Shown piece by piece: positions 24,701-38,900 of a stretch of DNA of 64,000 nucleotides. The stretch comes from Anniella stebbinsi (Eukaryota > Chordata > Lepidosauria > Squamata > Anniellidae): the NCBI GenBank assembly GCA_029215795.1, contig JARDYH010000007.1, positions 66,580,763 to 66,644,762 of the forward strand. The letters run 5' to 3'. Each line of letters starts with the position of its first letter. Position 1 is the first letter of the stretch. The notes under the pieces were generated by a model. That model searched no databases. It was not told the origin of the DNA and saw only the letters and a list, made by a program, of their open reading frames with translations. A program made the position numbers and the translations under genes.

Positions 24701-27700
24701 AGGCTTTTTGAAATACTCTGGACCTCTGTCAATGTATGGTTTTGTTTTGTTTTTCAAATTTGTTACTGTTTTTTTAAAATTTTGTTAATGTTTTTCATTT
24801 TACTGTAGGTTTAAGTCTATTTTAACTTTTGTAAACTTATATTGATACGTTTGAATTGTACATGTTTTAACTTTGTAAACCGCCTTGAGTCCCAGCCCTG
24901 GGGAAAAAGGCGGGATATAAATAAAATAATAATAATAATAATAATAGCTACCTCTCGCTGGCTGGACAGGCAAAGGGCCAGGGAGCAAGGAGGCCCTGGT
25001 GTCTCCGGCTCCTCCTTCTCGCCATCTCTGTTTGCCTGGGCCAGAGTGAGAGGCAGGTGAACCAGCAGGTTTCATGGGGAAGAGGAAGGGAAGACCAGGG
25101 GGCTCTTGTCCGCCCACCACTGGAATGGGCTTCCTGAGAACGTCTCCGAAATTGGATCCGGCCCTCTAGCTGGAAGGTGTCCCGCATCCCTGCTTTAGGG
25201 CTTGGATGGAACTTGGGACCAGGCCACCTGGGCTAGAAAGGTTAGAGATGGGCATTGACCAGAGCAAAGAGACGGGGTCATCTGCTCCTCCTCCTTTGTC
25301 CTTACCGCCACCGCCGTTGCCTGGGCCAGAGCGAGAGGCAGCAAGTGAAGAAGCCAGTTGCGATGGGGAAGAGGAGGAGCAGGTCCAGCCAGTGGGACCC
25401 TGCTGGGCTGTGAGCCCTTGACAGTACCCAACCACGCTTACTCTCGGCCATGTTGGCTGGGGATGGTGGAAGGTGTAGTCAACCCATGTGGAGTCTTTGT
25501 AGGCTACGCACAGTTTATCCACAGCATTACCGTCATTTGCGGCAGTAATGGTGTTGCTAACTGCAAGTAGCCTACAAGGATAGGGTTTATTTATTATTGT
25601 AGTTGTAGTTACTTCACACTAACGGATTGGGAGCAAAAGGGTGTCACATGCATGAATGTTTGTATTTGGTGTAACATACTTGTCTCTTTTAATACTCCCA
25701 TCTGGACTGGATATAAGGGGATGATATCCCCCCCCCCTTCGCACACACCCTCACTCCTATAATTGCTGGTTGGCTGTGAAAAGGTTCTCGCGACTTCAGA
25801 GTACAGAACTAAGAGGTGATGGTTTATTTTGGATGAATTAAACCAGTGTTAAAATCGTGCGTCACTGTGGAATCCCAGCGTTAGGGGTTGTAGACGATGT
25901 CACCTGTGCACACCTTTGCTCATAAACTTGTTTTTAAAAAATCTCCTTATGTTATGTTATGTTTCAGCCAGAATCATTTGTATGCAGTTAGTTCCTGGTG
26001 AAATTCCCTCTTCATCACAACTGTTAAAGGTGCAGGCACTATTCTAGAGTGGCCAGATACAAAAGAAGGCAGGGCCCCTGCAACTTTAACTGTTGTGATG
26101 AAGAGGGAGTATCACCAGGAAATAACTGCATACAAATGACACTGGCTGAAATTCCCTTTTCTCTACAACTGTTAAAGTTACATGAGCCCTGACCTGGATT
26201 TTATCTGGTCGCCATACCCCAGCCCTACAAAACTACCAGTCCACCCTGCTTTAGATTTGCAGAGAGAAATTGACCTGATTGCTAATGGACAGGCCTGATT
26301 TCTCTCTCTCTCTCTCTCTGCGCCTCCCTCTGTCTGGATTCTTATCTTTGAATTTATTGCTGGAGGGGTGGGCCTATATCTGTTCCAAACTGCCTTCCTC
26401 CTGGGAGTAGCTGAAGGAGGGGACTTACAACTGGCAGATGTGGGAGACCTAAGAGACTCTGGCCTCACTTGACCCCGGGATTTTTCACTCCTCTGCATTT
26501 TTGCCCCCTGCATTTATTGGCAGGGATTCCTCTGTGTTCCTTTGGCTTAAAAAAGAAGAGGGTTGCAGCAAAAGTTTTTGGAGAGTGTGAACCCGGTCTT
26601 CTAGCATTTGCTCTGGCTACACATCTAAACAAAAACTCAAACTGGGATTTTGGGGTCGAGGGGGAGGAAGATTTCCTTTCTTTCTCCCCCCCCCCCCCCC
26701 CCGCAAAGTGGTAGCTGCTTTATCATCTCCAGTGTTGGTGCTGGAAACCAAAGTTGCAAATATACTCAGTCAGTGAGACTTCGGTCGCAGTCTATACACG
26801 TGGTGTTAAAAAGCCAAGATGAGAGAGTGGATCATGTTGCTTCTGGCAATGGATAATGTGGAATCCCTTTTTTGTCTGTTCCTTCTATGAAAAAAAAAAA
26901 TCCCTGCAAGCAAAACTTGCACATCATGGCAGGGGAGGTTTTAGCCAGCCTACTTCCTGCTGTACTAGCTTTCTAGTTGCAGGGAATTTGGTTATTGTTG
27001 CTTTTAAATAAAGGGGCATTCAGGAGTGGAATCTTTCACCTGTGACCTGAAACGGTACAGTCAATTTGAACACATCAGGACTCTGCCCCCTTGTTCCCCT
27101 GTGTGGGTAGACCAGGCCTGAGTTACCACTCCACATGTTTGCTTTTCTCTTCTCACAATCAGGGTAGATTATGTGACAGGGGCTTCTCATTGTCTATACC
27201 AGTGTGTGTTTAGGGATAGAGTCGAGGGTTTGAATCTGCTTGGGTGGAATTATGGAAATTCAGGCCTGACCCTCTTAAACATAAACCCAGCGTTCTGAAC
27301 GTTCAGGTTTTTTGTGTATGTAAACTGCTTCAGTTTCGATGATAGGAATTGGAATTCCAGTCGAAAAGTACGTGCAATTCAAATATCACGTCTCTGTTCT
27401 TAAGAAACCCCTAGATTATTTTTTCTTTCTAGTGGAACTTGCTAAGTAGACATTAAAAACGAATTCAGATTTTGAATGGGAGAATGATTGATTTTTCCAG
27501 GCTCTGAAATTATAACTTTGTGGATGGTCGTCTGCTTCTCAATGTCCAAATTTGGAACTTTTGCAAGAACTGCGGTCCAATCCGATGTGTTTATTCAGAG
27601 GTATGTTGCAATGAGTTCAGTAAGGCTTACGTTGGGGATAAATGGGCATAATAGGGTTGTGGTCTGGGTTGATTTTCAACAGCATGCAAAGCTTTATTTG

Positions 27701-30700
27701 CCTCTAATCGACAACCCCATTTTAATTATATTGCTTTAAGTCGACTAATATTTTATTTCACATCTTGGGGGTGGGGAGAGACAGAGAGTACTTGTCCGTG
27801 TTTGTGCGCATCTGTGCTTGGCATTGGGATTTTATTTAAACTTTTATCCTGCCTGGTCCTGAAGGCACTGTGTGAACGACAACAAAACCCATGAATCCAT
27901 ACGGCAGGAAGACACATCCAAAAATGCAACAAGGTCTGAAGCCTTTATAAATGCATAAAATCATAACCAGCTGTAAAAAGCCAAGCTCAGCCCAACCCTG
28001 GAGGTACTGCGTTGGAATATCATTGCCTTTCTCCCTTTTTTTCTCATCTGCCGTACAGCACTCATGATGGAAAACAAGCAGAAATGAGAAGGCTGCTTTA
28101 CAACAATCATGCATTTTGCATGCAGTAAGGATTTAATGAACAGGCACATTATAGATTGCCGACTCGGCAAATAAATAAATGCTGGTCAGTAATAAATGAG
28201 GGGAGGGGAGCCCACAAAGGAGATCTGTTTGCTGCAAGCTTTATTATAGAAATAAAAATTATAGAGTGATGGGGAAAATCTATTCATATTTGTCATCAGC
28301 AGAAATCTGCTTTTGTGCAGGTTTTAAAGCCGTATTTGCAGATGGCTCTAGAAAAGCGTGCCACAAGTAGTCACCCTGTGTACTTGTCAGCAAAATTAGC
28401 TCAGTCAATTGCCCTGACTATACTTTTCTGGCCTGCCTTCAGAGGATACTGCTATTTGGACACAGCTGCTGTCCTCTTAAAACTTCTGATCTGATCTGTC
28501 CCATGAAAATATCCTGTATCAAAGGCAAACATAAAAAAATAATCCCAGTCCTGGTGCCGTATCAAAATGAGGGGCACAAAATTTATACGTTTTTAGAACA
28601 ATGCGATGCCCAAAACAACAACAACACACTAAACCATGGTTCCTTATGGAAGGATGTCCTGAGATCAATGTGATGTTGAGCCAGTGTGGAGTAGTGGTTA
28701 AAGCGTTGGGCTAGAACTTGGGAGATCTGGGTTCTAGTCCCCACTCGGCCATGAAGCTCATTGGGTGACTTTGGACCAATTACCACGTCTCCGTCTAACC
28801 TACCTCACAGGGTTGGTGTAAAGACAAAATGGAGAGGAGGAGGAGGTATGCTGCCTTGGGTTCCTTGGAGGACAAGGCAGGTTGTAAATCCTCCCTCAAT
28901 GACTCCACCTTCTCATAGAATCGTAGAATAGTAGAGTTGGAAGGGGCCTATAAGACCATCAAGTCCAACCCCCTGCTCAATGCAGGAATCCACTTTAAAG
29001 CATCCCTGACAGATGGCTGTCTGACTGCCTCTTGAAGGCTTCTAGTGTGGGAGAGCCCACCACCTCCCTAGGTAATCAGCTCTGTTGTCGTACTGCTCTA
29101 ACGGTCAGGACGTTTTTCCTGATGTCCAGCAGGAATCTGGCTTCATGTCACTTGAGTCCATTTTTCCGTGTCCTGCACTCTGGGTTGACCGAGAAGAGAT
29201 CCTGGCCCTCCTCTGTGTGACAACCTTCTAAGTATTTGAAGAGTGCTATCATGTCTCCCCTCCGTCTTCTCTTCTCCAGGCTAAACATGCCCAGTTCTTT
29301 CAGTCTCTCCTCATAGGCCATTGTTTCCAGATCCCTGATCATCCTCTGAAAACGCTCCAGCTTGTATGCATCCTTCTTGAAGTGTGGCGCTCAGAAATGG
29401 ATGCAATACTCAAGATGAGGCCTAACCAGCTCTTCCTCCTCCTCTTTTGCATCATTAGGACCACTTGCTAACTTGACAGGCAAAGAGCCAGGGAGCCGGG
29501 AGGCCGCAGCATCTGCTATTGCTCCTTGTCACTACCAGAGCCACTGTCTGTGCTAGAGCAAGAGGTAGCTGAACAAGCAAGTAGCAATGGTTAAGAGGAG
29601 GATCACCCCAGGGCCTTTTTGTCAGTGGCCCCTGCTGAGATGTGGTCCCTTGGCATCCTGTATGGGATGAACACAAAAAGAGGAGAGTAATCTCAGGATG
29701 CTATATGTGAATTTGGGAGAGGGGGGGAGCCCAGGGTTTTATATTGTTACAGCCCCGTCCAGAAGGCCTAATAAAAAGCAAGAGGCCGAAATGTGTCGGG
29801 CGTCCCGTCCCCCCACATAAATTCATTTGTAGCATCCTGAGACTACGCTCCCCTTTTTGTGTTAGTCTTGGATGCTCCCCCACCGTGCACCCCTGAGTGG
29901 GATGGCAGCTTTGTGCGTGTTCCAGATTCATGTGACGGGCTGGCACTGGGTGTGCAGCCAAGCCGGCAAGCCTGACCCTGTGATTTCACCACAGGTTGTA
30001 CCCCTCGCCCTAGCTCTCCAGACTTTGGGGATTCCAGCCTGGGCACTCAGTGTTCCACTCTAAGCTTGCAAAAACGAAGAAGAGGAAGAAGGGAAAAAAG
30101 GAAGGAAGGAAAAATGGTTACTTTCAAGATATGTGCTATATCGCACAATTCCACTTCAGCACGCTAGTGCCAGGATGGAGCGAGCAAAGATGATGTCTGT
30201 TATGTGGGCCACCTCCTGGAATCTGATCTCAGAGCTTCCAGTAGGAAAACAGCTGGTAAGGAACAAAAGAATCTCTCTGTTTACAAGAGAAACGGAAACC
30301 TCCTCCACAATTAAGTAAAAAAGATGCACAAAGAAGGAGGTGGGAAGCTTTGTAGAAGATGTCTCAGTGGCTTGTTCCAATCTAAGTATAGCCAGGACAA
30401 TAAAATAAAATAAAATGCCTCTGGAGTAACTCCCTGGCTAACAATGGAGGTGTTATCTGTCCCTGGATAGTTGTTATTCCAAGGGATGTTAATGGCTTTG
30501 TGCCACGAGAAAGGCTTAGAGATGCTGTAGCGTTTTCATTAAATAGCATTCATCCAGCATTCTTTAGCAGTAAGGGACCTGAAATGTTTATATTCCAAAA
30601 TTGGGGGTTGGGGTGGGTTTCGTAATCTCAAATTTCCTCCCCCCCCCCCCCAAATAGCCTTATAGGGATACAATGCACCTTATATTTACATAAGGTCGTT

Positions 30701-31084
30701 TTTTCATGTCGGGCAGTTTCATCGGGACAATTACTTCTGACTGAAGATGGTGAAGAATCTTCTCGCTATTAGTGTGTCTAACAATTTGAAAAGTAGCCCT
30801 GCCTATCTGTGTGTGTCTTTTCTTGTCTCTAAACTTGGGTAACACTGGACATGGTTTCCTTATGATTAGTCAAACTGTGTAGGATGCTACCCGTCTTCTA
30901 TAGCTGTGTGTTAAGCAAGTCCATCTACTCAGCAATAGATTATAGGATGCTAGATTAGCATGGGATATTATTCCGCATAATTTAACTATTGAGTAGTTTC
31001 CCTGGAGGAAGGGCATCCGTGTTTCACTGTTTCAGGGGGGCGAGGGGGCAAATGCAAGATTTGAATTGGTAACACATTATTCAT

Positions 31085-31120
<36 letters not shown>

Positions 31121-31380
31121 CTTTTCTTGTTTTTCTAATCTTTGATAAAAACCAGTTTGCAGGAAAATGTCTCTAGAAGAGCTTTCCCCAACCTAGTGCT
31201 CTCCAGGAATGTTAGGCTGCAATATTTATCATCCCATGCCTTAAAAAAAGGGTTATGTTCCTTGTTAGTCTTACTTAGAGAAGTCCCATTCATTTCAATG
31301 GGACTAAAGTTAGACTAGGAGTATAAAATCGCAGGCCTGGAATTCCCCAAATGGCCACACTCCCTTTCCCTCCAGCCACC

Positions 31381-31423
<43 letters not shown>

Positions 31424-34400
31424 AATTGCATTTATATACTGCCCCATAGCCGAAGTTCTCTGGGCGGTTAATAAAAATTAAAAACATTGAACATTAAAAA
31501 ACCAATATACAAAATTTAAAAAGCATAAAAACAGATTATAAATACAATATCCATTTAAAACAACTATTCTGGGTCAAACAATAACAACAAAACCCCCAAC
31601 ATACGCTGTTAAATGCCTGGGTGTTTCCCGGTTTTCATTCAGTTTTTTTCCCCATTTGAAAAGGCAGAAACGTCTCTCTTCAATGCCTTTCCTAAAGCTT
31701 CGTTCCTAGCAGTAAGAACTTTAAGATACAATATGCTGGTTTGGATAAATTCCTGGAGACGGCTATCAATGGCTACTAGTTCTGATGGCTATATGCTAGC
31801 ACACATGTACGCCAGTTGCTGGGGAACATGGGCGGGAGGGCGCTGTTGCACCGTGTCCTGCTTTGTTGGTCCCTGGCCGACAGCTGGTTTGCCACTGTGG
31901 GAACAGAGTGCTGGACTAGATGGACCCTTGGTCTGATCCAGCAGGGCTCTTCGGATGTTCTTATGAGTTTGTCCCTATGTGTTAGACTAACATTGGGCCA
32001 ACCCATTGCTAGCTAGCATGAGATGCTAGAATTGTCACTCTTTGGGGCTCAGTTCCTTCCCCAAGGGTGTCCCTGGAACTGGAATCCGAGTGGGAAATTG
32101 ATGTCTCCAGTGTCCATGCAGATAAATTCTGGCGCATGGACGTTAAGGCATCATACAGCGCAAAAGCCTACCATTGCCCACACTACAGCTGCGAAGGTAT
32201 CGTTTTAATTGGTGGAAACCTATTGTAGGATCGTTCTGTTTTTACCGGGGAGTCTTTTAATAAAAATAGAAAGGAAACCTTCACCAGCTTTTAAATCAGC
32301 GGAGGATGGGGCTGCCGCAGAGTCACCCAGTAAAGCAGGCTGAGTCGAATCTTTGTCAGGGGAAACGGACCTGCTTCAAGCGTGTCTCTTCGAGATCTCT
32401 TCAAGGGCCTATGATTCCAGGCTCCTGTTCTCTAACCCACTTGAACTGGTTGCAAAATGTGTTGGTGGGAAGCACCGAATCTGTGAATTCTTTTTGTAAA
32501 CACACACACGCACCTCTTTGCTGTCTGTTATTACATCCTCCCTGTCTTTCAGCTCAGGAAACCAGACGTAACCATTCAAGCAGCGCTTTCCTTCAAAAAA
32601 TCAGGAGCTGGGCTTTCTAACTGACAAGATTTTATAGGCTGACACCCCCCACCCCCACAACCCCCCACTGCCTCTTGGCAAGCGGCTGGGGGAGGATGGC
32701 CGCTCCGCGAGCATGGATGCCAAAGGCTCTTTCATTAGGAAAAGCACAGAAGCGAAACCAGCATCGTTGGGGGGGAATTGTGTGCTGCTAAATCCACAAG
32801 CCCGTTGCGTTTGCTCTTGCTGTGCACGGCCTGGGGACAAAATGTGATGTCCCGGAGAAGAAAAATCTCACCTTCCATTAAAAAAACCACACACGTTTCG
32901 GCCCCTCGTGATCGTAGGGGACCGTTTGGGAAGGCGCTTGAAGTTGAGCTGCCAAGATTTCATTTTGAAAATAGCGGTCCATGCCAAGATGGAAACTCTC
33001 AGGACAGTATAGGAAAGGCAGGTTTTTGATAGACTTAAGAGATTTATGGGTGCATCCCTGTTTGAACACAGCCATTTTCCCTCCAGGGTCACACTCGGGG
33101 GTGGGGGGAGGAGGAAAGAAAAAGTAACAAAACGACCAGTTGTTAGTTTTTAGCAAAAGCTGGCAGTGCGCAGCAATGACTGGCGGCTGCCTGTGTCGTC
33201 ATGAACCCACTCAACCCATCCTTGGAATAATTTTGCACCAGTTTTCTTTCTACAATTGATTTTTCTTTTAAAAGGATGATGGATGAATTACGAATTAATA
33301 AATGTACGTGCAGCACTTAAAAACATTACATTAAAGGCAGACAGTGACAACTGATGTGAACCTATGTCACCTACATGTTGAAAGCAGGAGGAAGCCGGAC
33401 TCGCCCTATGGAGGGAAATCAGCGTTGGTACTTATTTTAGTGGTATGACACCCTTGGCAAGACTTCCAGTGACCATAAATGAAGCCTTTCTGGGCCGGTC
33501 AGAGTATGCCTCCCCAGACCGCTTTCTAGATTCAGTTATATTTCCCTGCCAAGATTTGAAAATGCAGGAAAGAGAGATTGAGTTTCCTCCCCTTGAACTT
33601 AATGACTTGCCCCCTTTTCTGTACATCCACCCGTTACAAAAGCACAAGGAACAAGCCAGTGTAGATAGTGTAATATTGCCTAATCTTATTCAGAAATGTT
33701 GTCCAAAGGCAAAATAACATTAAGTTTTCCCTTACGTTCTTGGTTTGTTTGTTTTTTAGGTTGAATTTTATTTCATTTTGTTGTAAACTGTAATGTAGCC
33801 ACCTCCTGCCTGACCTGCTTAGCAAAGCAAACAATTAAGAGTCCACTAAGAACCTTTTCTAAACCTGAGCAGCAAGTAGCTCACACTTAAGGTCTGGCAA
33901 AGGCAGCACAATAATATACTGATGTCTCTTGCAGCATTTGTAAAGCGTATTTAGCTGAATTGTGTGGACTTTGCCCACACCATCATGCCATCTCTCCCAA
34001 ATGGGAGATGTATTGGACTCTGCCATGGAACATAGACATGCAAAGCTTACTACAGCAGTTGCGTGGGATCGTTTGATGAGAAAATGGCTGCAATGAACCA
34101 CAAAAGTAATGTTTGAATCATGCCTCAGTCTCCACTGCTGGCATATGGCCACTTGTAGAAAGAAATGGGTCTGTTTTAGGAGTGAGCAAAAAAAGAAAAG
34201 AGACTGTCTAATACCAGCCTCATCTTGCCAAAAGGAATAAAGTCACAGCAGCACAAATAGGATTTAAAAAAAAGTCTCTGGCTTTGAAGTTATCCAGTCC
34301 GTTCCCTTGAGGGATGTTTGCCTGATTATAATAGCTGCAGCTGGAATAATCTCACCAACTGTGCCAGGTGAAAAGTAGGTTAGATTTAAATTTGACAGGC

Positions 34401-35857
34401 AGGCGAAGGGTGCTGAGGAGTTCTGTACACACACACACACACACACAATATTTTCAAACACAATCTTCTGCAATCAGGACATGCAAAATCTGTGATCACA
34501 GGTGATGCTGCATCTCCGTTTTCTGTAATTCATCCTCATTTCAATGTCTAAATATTTCACCCTCTCCCTACTAGAATTGCAATGTATTTTTGGAATGTGC
34601 TAGAACAGGATGCTAGCGTACGATGCTGAATTCTGGAACTAAGTCCCATTTTCCCTGCCTGGGCATGGATGGCAGTCCAGCTTATGTTTGGTATTCTTAA
34701 ATATATTCTAAACTAGGTGAGAAATAAGGCAATTTGCACATTCGGCCAGGGACATTTTTTCAAACCATGTTCTCTCTGAAAACCTGGCGATGGTCGGTCA
34801 GTCTTTCGCATGGATCTGAGCATAGGTTGTGATTTGAACATGCACACAGCTCTCTTGCAAAATCCAGCCAGCAATTGGCTTCTGTCAAACTCATTTGCAT
34901 GGATTTAAATGTTTGTGGGTATTGGCACTTCTTACCAACCAGATAGCTTTGAGCTTAACGGGATTCCAGGAGGGATTAGAAATTTATAGGCATAAGAACA
35001 GCAGCCGCGGCAAGGCGAGAGAGGATCAGGAGAAAATAAATTTTACATAGATAGAAATTCATTAGCTCTGGGGAATAAGGCGCGTGGTAACTGATACAGG
35101 CGGGGTCTTTAGGAGCGCTCTTCCATTGCCTCGTTTGGTTGTGGTTGCCTGCAGTGGCTGATAGAAGCAAGCTTTGGCAGCAGGCGTAGATTTACTGGAG
35201 GGCCTTGATGGATCTGCTAGATCTGCGGCCACTGACTGGCTTAGGAATTACAAAGGATTTCATTCAATCCGCACTTTTAAGCAAAGTGATCTGATTCATA
35301 CCGTCTGGAGTAATACACAGATTGGAATGCAGTTATCCTTTAGGAACATAAATGGCCTTATACTGAGGTCCATCCAGCCTGGTATTGTTGATGATGACCA
35401 AAAGCGTCTCTCCAGGTTTTCACACCTGAAAATGGTGGGGATTGAACGTTGGACTTCCTGTATGCAATTCAGGTGCTCTACCACTGCGCTGCGACCCTTC
35501 CCCATAGCTCAGTGGAACCCTTTGGTTTTCACATTTGGCCAAATCTTTCAATCCAGTTCTTAGCTGAAAAAGTCCATGCAAAAATCCATATTTTAGAGGA
35601 AAACCTGCACAAAAAGGCAGCTTTTGTGTGTGTGTGTGTGGGGGGGGACACACTGATGGTCCCAAAACCACAACTGAAGAACCACTACTGTAGCTTCTGC
35701 ACAGCATGAAGCCAAATCTTTTGCCCCAACGAGATACAGAGCTTCTTTACCTGAAGCAGAAATTCCTCACCTTTACCAGGGCTTCATCTTCCAGATTCTT
35801 CATGGGATAACAATCGGCACAATACATCTGCTTCCGGAAATACACCACTTCTTTGAT

Positions 35858-35911
<54 letters not shown>

Positions 35912-38900
35912 TACTGCCTTTTTGGTGAGTTAAAAAATGGCAGGATAAAGCTGAAAAATGATGGGAGAGGCACTGGAGGTTGACGATGTCATGAAAAAGT
36001 TCCCAAATTTTCGTGTGTGATCCACCACGAGAGCATGATAAAAGCCTCATGCGAAGGAACCTGTAGAAAATGCTGAGTGTCCTTTTGACCCAATTGCCTG
36101 GTTTACACTAGTAATCATAGAAATCGTTTTCTGATGCTTTGGATAGATAGTTGCAGGCTAAAACACAAGAAGTTTGAGATAGGAGGGGAGAAGATTTAAA
36201 AGATCTGTTAATTCAACCTCTAAGTTAGCAGGAGTATGTTGGCTATTAATTGCTACTCTTGTTTTACTTCTATTAGAGCTTATTAGTTTAGCTGCTGACT
36301 GCCAGGGTTTGCACCTCTTTACAGTGTAGACTGAATCCTCATCTGTGCATTGACTTTTTAAAATGTGCCTCCTTTAAACCTTTTGCCATGCGTTCTACAG
36401 CAATAACCTGTATTCCCATTTTTTTTCTCCAGATACCTGCATGGGTCTTGGGACCCATCATACTGCATTTGTGATTTTAGGCTTCAGGGCAGGGGTGGGA
36501 CACTTCAGGGCTTTTGCACAGTCTCCCCACCACCACCACCACCACCATTCAAAGGTTGAAATGTCTCTCCAAAGGCTGCTGGAGTTTTAAACTAAAATAT
36601 GCTGGAATTTTAGGTATGTTTCGGTTTGTGGCCCCAGAGAGCTCGGCCTTCGTGCTTGGTTCCTCGTCCCTGCTTTAGGAAATGGCTAAAATTGCCAAGG
36701 GACGGTTATCCCGCTGGCAATAGGAACAGGAGAATATTGGGAAAGAAGAGAAGGTTAATGGGAAAGTGTGGGGTGGGGCGAGAGGATACAACTGGCTCCA
36801 AAGGGGATCCGAGACCAGAAACGTATTTTCTTCCCGAGCTTCCACTGTGCCTGTTACAAAATCATTGGGCTGTCAGGGTGCAGAAAATGGTTACTTGGGG
36901 CAGTCTCCAGCTGTGGAACTCCCTTCCTGGGGAGGTCAGTTTCACATCTGGATCTTAGCCAGTTGCCTAAGGGTGGCTGGTTTGCTTTCAGAGAGGCTTT
37001 GGGCTTCCCTGACTATTCCTTGCTTGGATAATTTTGGGTTCGTGCCTTGCTCTTCACAGCGGAGGCCGGCGGCACCCATGTCAATGGGGTGGTGAATCCA
37101 CTCCGCGTTTCAGTCAGAACTCTAAAGGAGCTCTCCAATGTGCTTCCTTTAAAGTTCTGACTGGTTCTGGCTGAAACCCGGAGGGGATTCACCACCTCAC
37201 TGACATTGGAGCCACCAGGCTCTACAGGGTCCTCATCTGATTTGCTGCGTTTGAGCATTATTATTTTTTTGCTTTTAAAAATAGGTTTGTAATTGACTTC
37301 GAAAACCCTCCGGGCCCAAGGCAAGGTGAGCATGTTTTAGTAACAGGTGTTCTTGCTTTGCAAAAGCCACCTCCCATGACGTTTGGGAGGCACAGTGAAA
37401 GATCTCCCAAGTCCGTATATCCCTGTTTCTTGCATGAAAACACAGGTTGGAGTGTCTTGCCTTGCCTGATCCATACACACACAACCCAACCGCTGCAGCA
37501 GCACATCTTATTCCACGGCACCCTCAGGCCCTCGCTCTTCCCCTTCGGGTTAGTGCCAAATGCTTAGTTATTCATGAGCCTTGGGCCTGTGCCTGAAGAA
37601 TTCCCTGTAGAGGGGGAGGGACGTCTTGCCCTGCCCATGGCAAGTGATGTGATAAATGGCGATGATGATGGCTGTGGCACATATCCACCCCCTATGCCCC
37701 CCCCCCTTGAACCATCTTTGTGTGACCGGGTGTAATGGAACATCTGGGTTTGAGAGTGGGGGGGGGGAAATGCTCCCCTCCTCACTTGCTTTCCCCTCCA
37801 AATTTAGCTTGCCGGGAGCTTCACTAAAAGGTCCCCAAGCGCTTTCTCTGCTCCTTTCTCTTGCTGCTACTTCTCCGTCACACTTGCGTGCAATTTTCAC
37901 TGCTGCTTTTCTGTTTTCCTGCGTTTTTCTCGATGATTTACGGTCAGGGAGAAAAGCTGGGCAGGGGCCTGGAATAACCGCGGATGCTCGATCCACGCCT
38001 GCAGTTTCCAGTATGAATGGAACTGTGCCCCCCCCTCCACTGCTGTGCTGAAATTAGTCAGGATCCTCCCAGTGCGCAGCGCATAATGCATCTTGTTCCT
38101 TGCGCTGGGTCCTTCTTTGAAAGTTTTCACGTAGCTCCAAGATCTCTTATTCGACAGGAAAAGAGCGGTGGGGGCGCATTCCCAACCAGAAGGAAATGTA
38201 AAACATTGATACTTTGGGATAGGCTGGTCGGCACTCAAAAGCGTTCTGAGAACGTCTTGGCGTTTGCTTTTTAATACATGGGAGTTCCTGGACCTGAAGG
38301 TTGTTTAGATAAGCACAAGACTAATGCAGTCACAAGCCGAATGCCGGCAGTGGGGGGAGGGGAGGCACTGAGCAAAATTTCAAGCATCGGGGAGGCACGA
38401 GACTCCCTCTCCCATGGACTAGCAGAAACAGACTAGACCGTGCACAAGCAAATTCTTGAAGCTGGCAGCTACACAGACCTCTCTAGTTAGTTCAAATCAG
38501 TACGTGAAATTCAGCTCCTCGCTCTTATTAGCCCCAGTCTCCTGTGCCCTTTTCTTCAAGTCCTCTTCTCCTTTGCCCGCCTCCTTTCTCGCCCTCCCCC
38601 TTCTTGCCTGCCCTGAACATCCCCATCAGCCACCTTTCCCCTTATATTAGCTTCCCTGCATCCCTACATCTCTTTCCAGGCCTCAGCCAAGCACACAAGG
38701 TTTAGCTACTCCTGCCCTTACGTCCTATCTGATATTTTCGTCCCAGCCAAACCAACAGTTTCCCCTTCCCTCACACATACTGAGCTGCCGAGATGCCATC
38801 AGCCTTCTTCCCTGGCGTTGGGAATTTTCCTGATGGGAACATTTTAACACTCTGAGCAGTAAGGTCAGCTCATCCAATCAGTGCTGGAGTCTCCTCTGCT

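Noticed and set aside
28676..28750. Functional tRNA gene
   Set aside because: A and B boxes are present, but the sequence continues as a SINE body and does not close into a tRNA cloverleaf that I can see.
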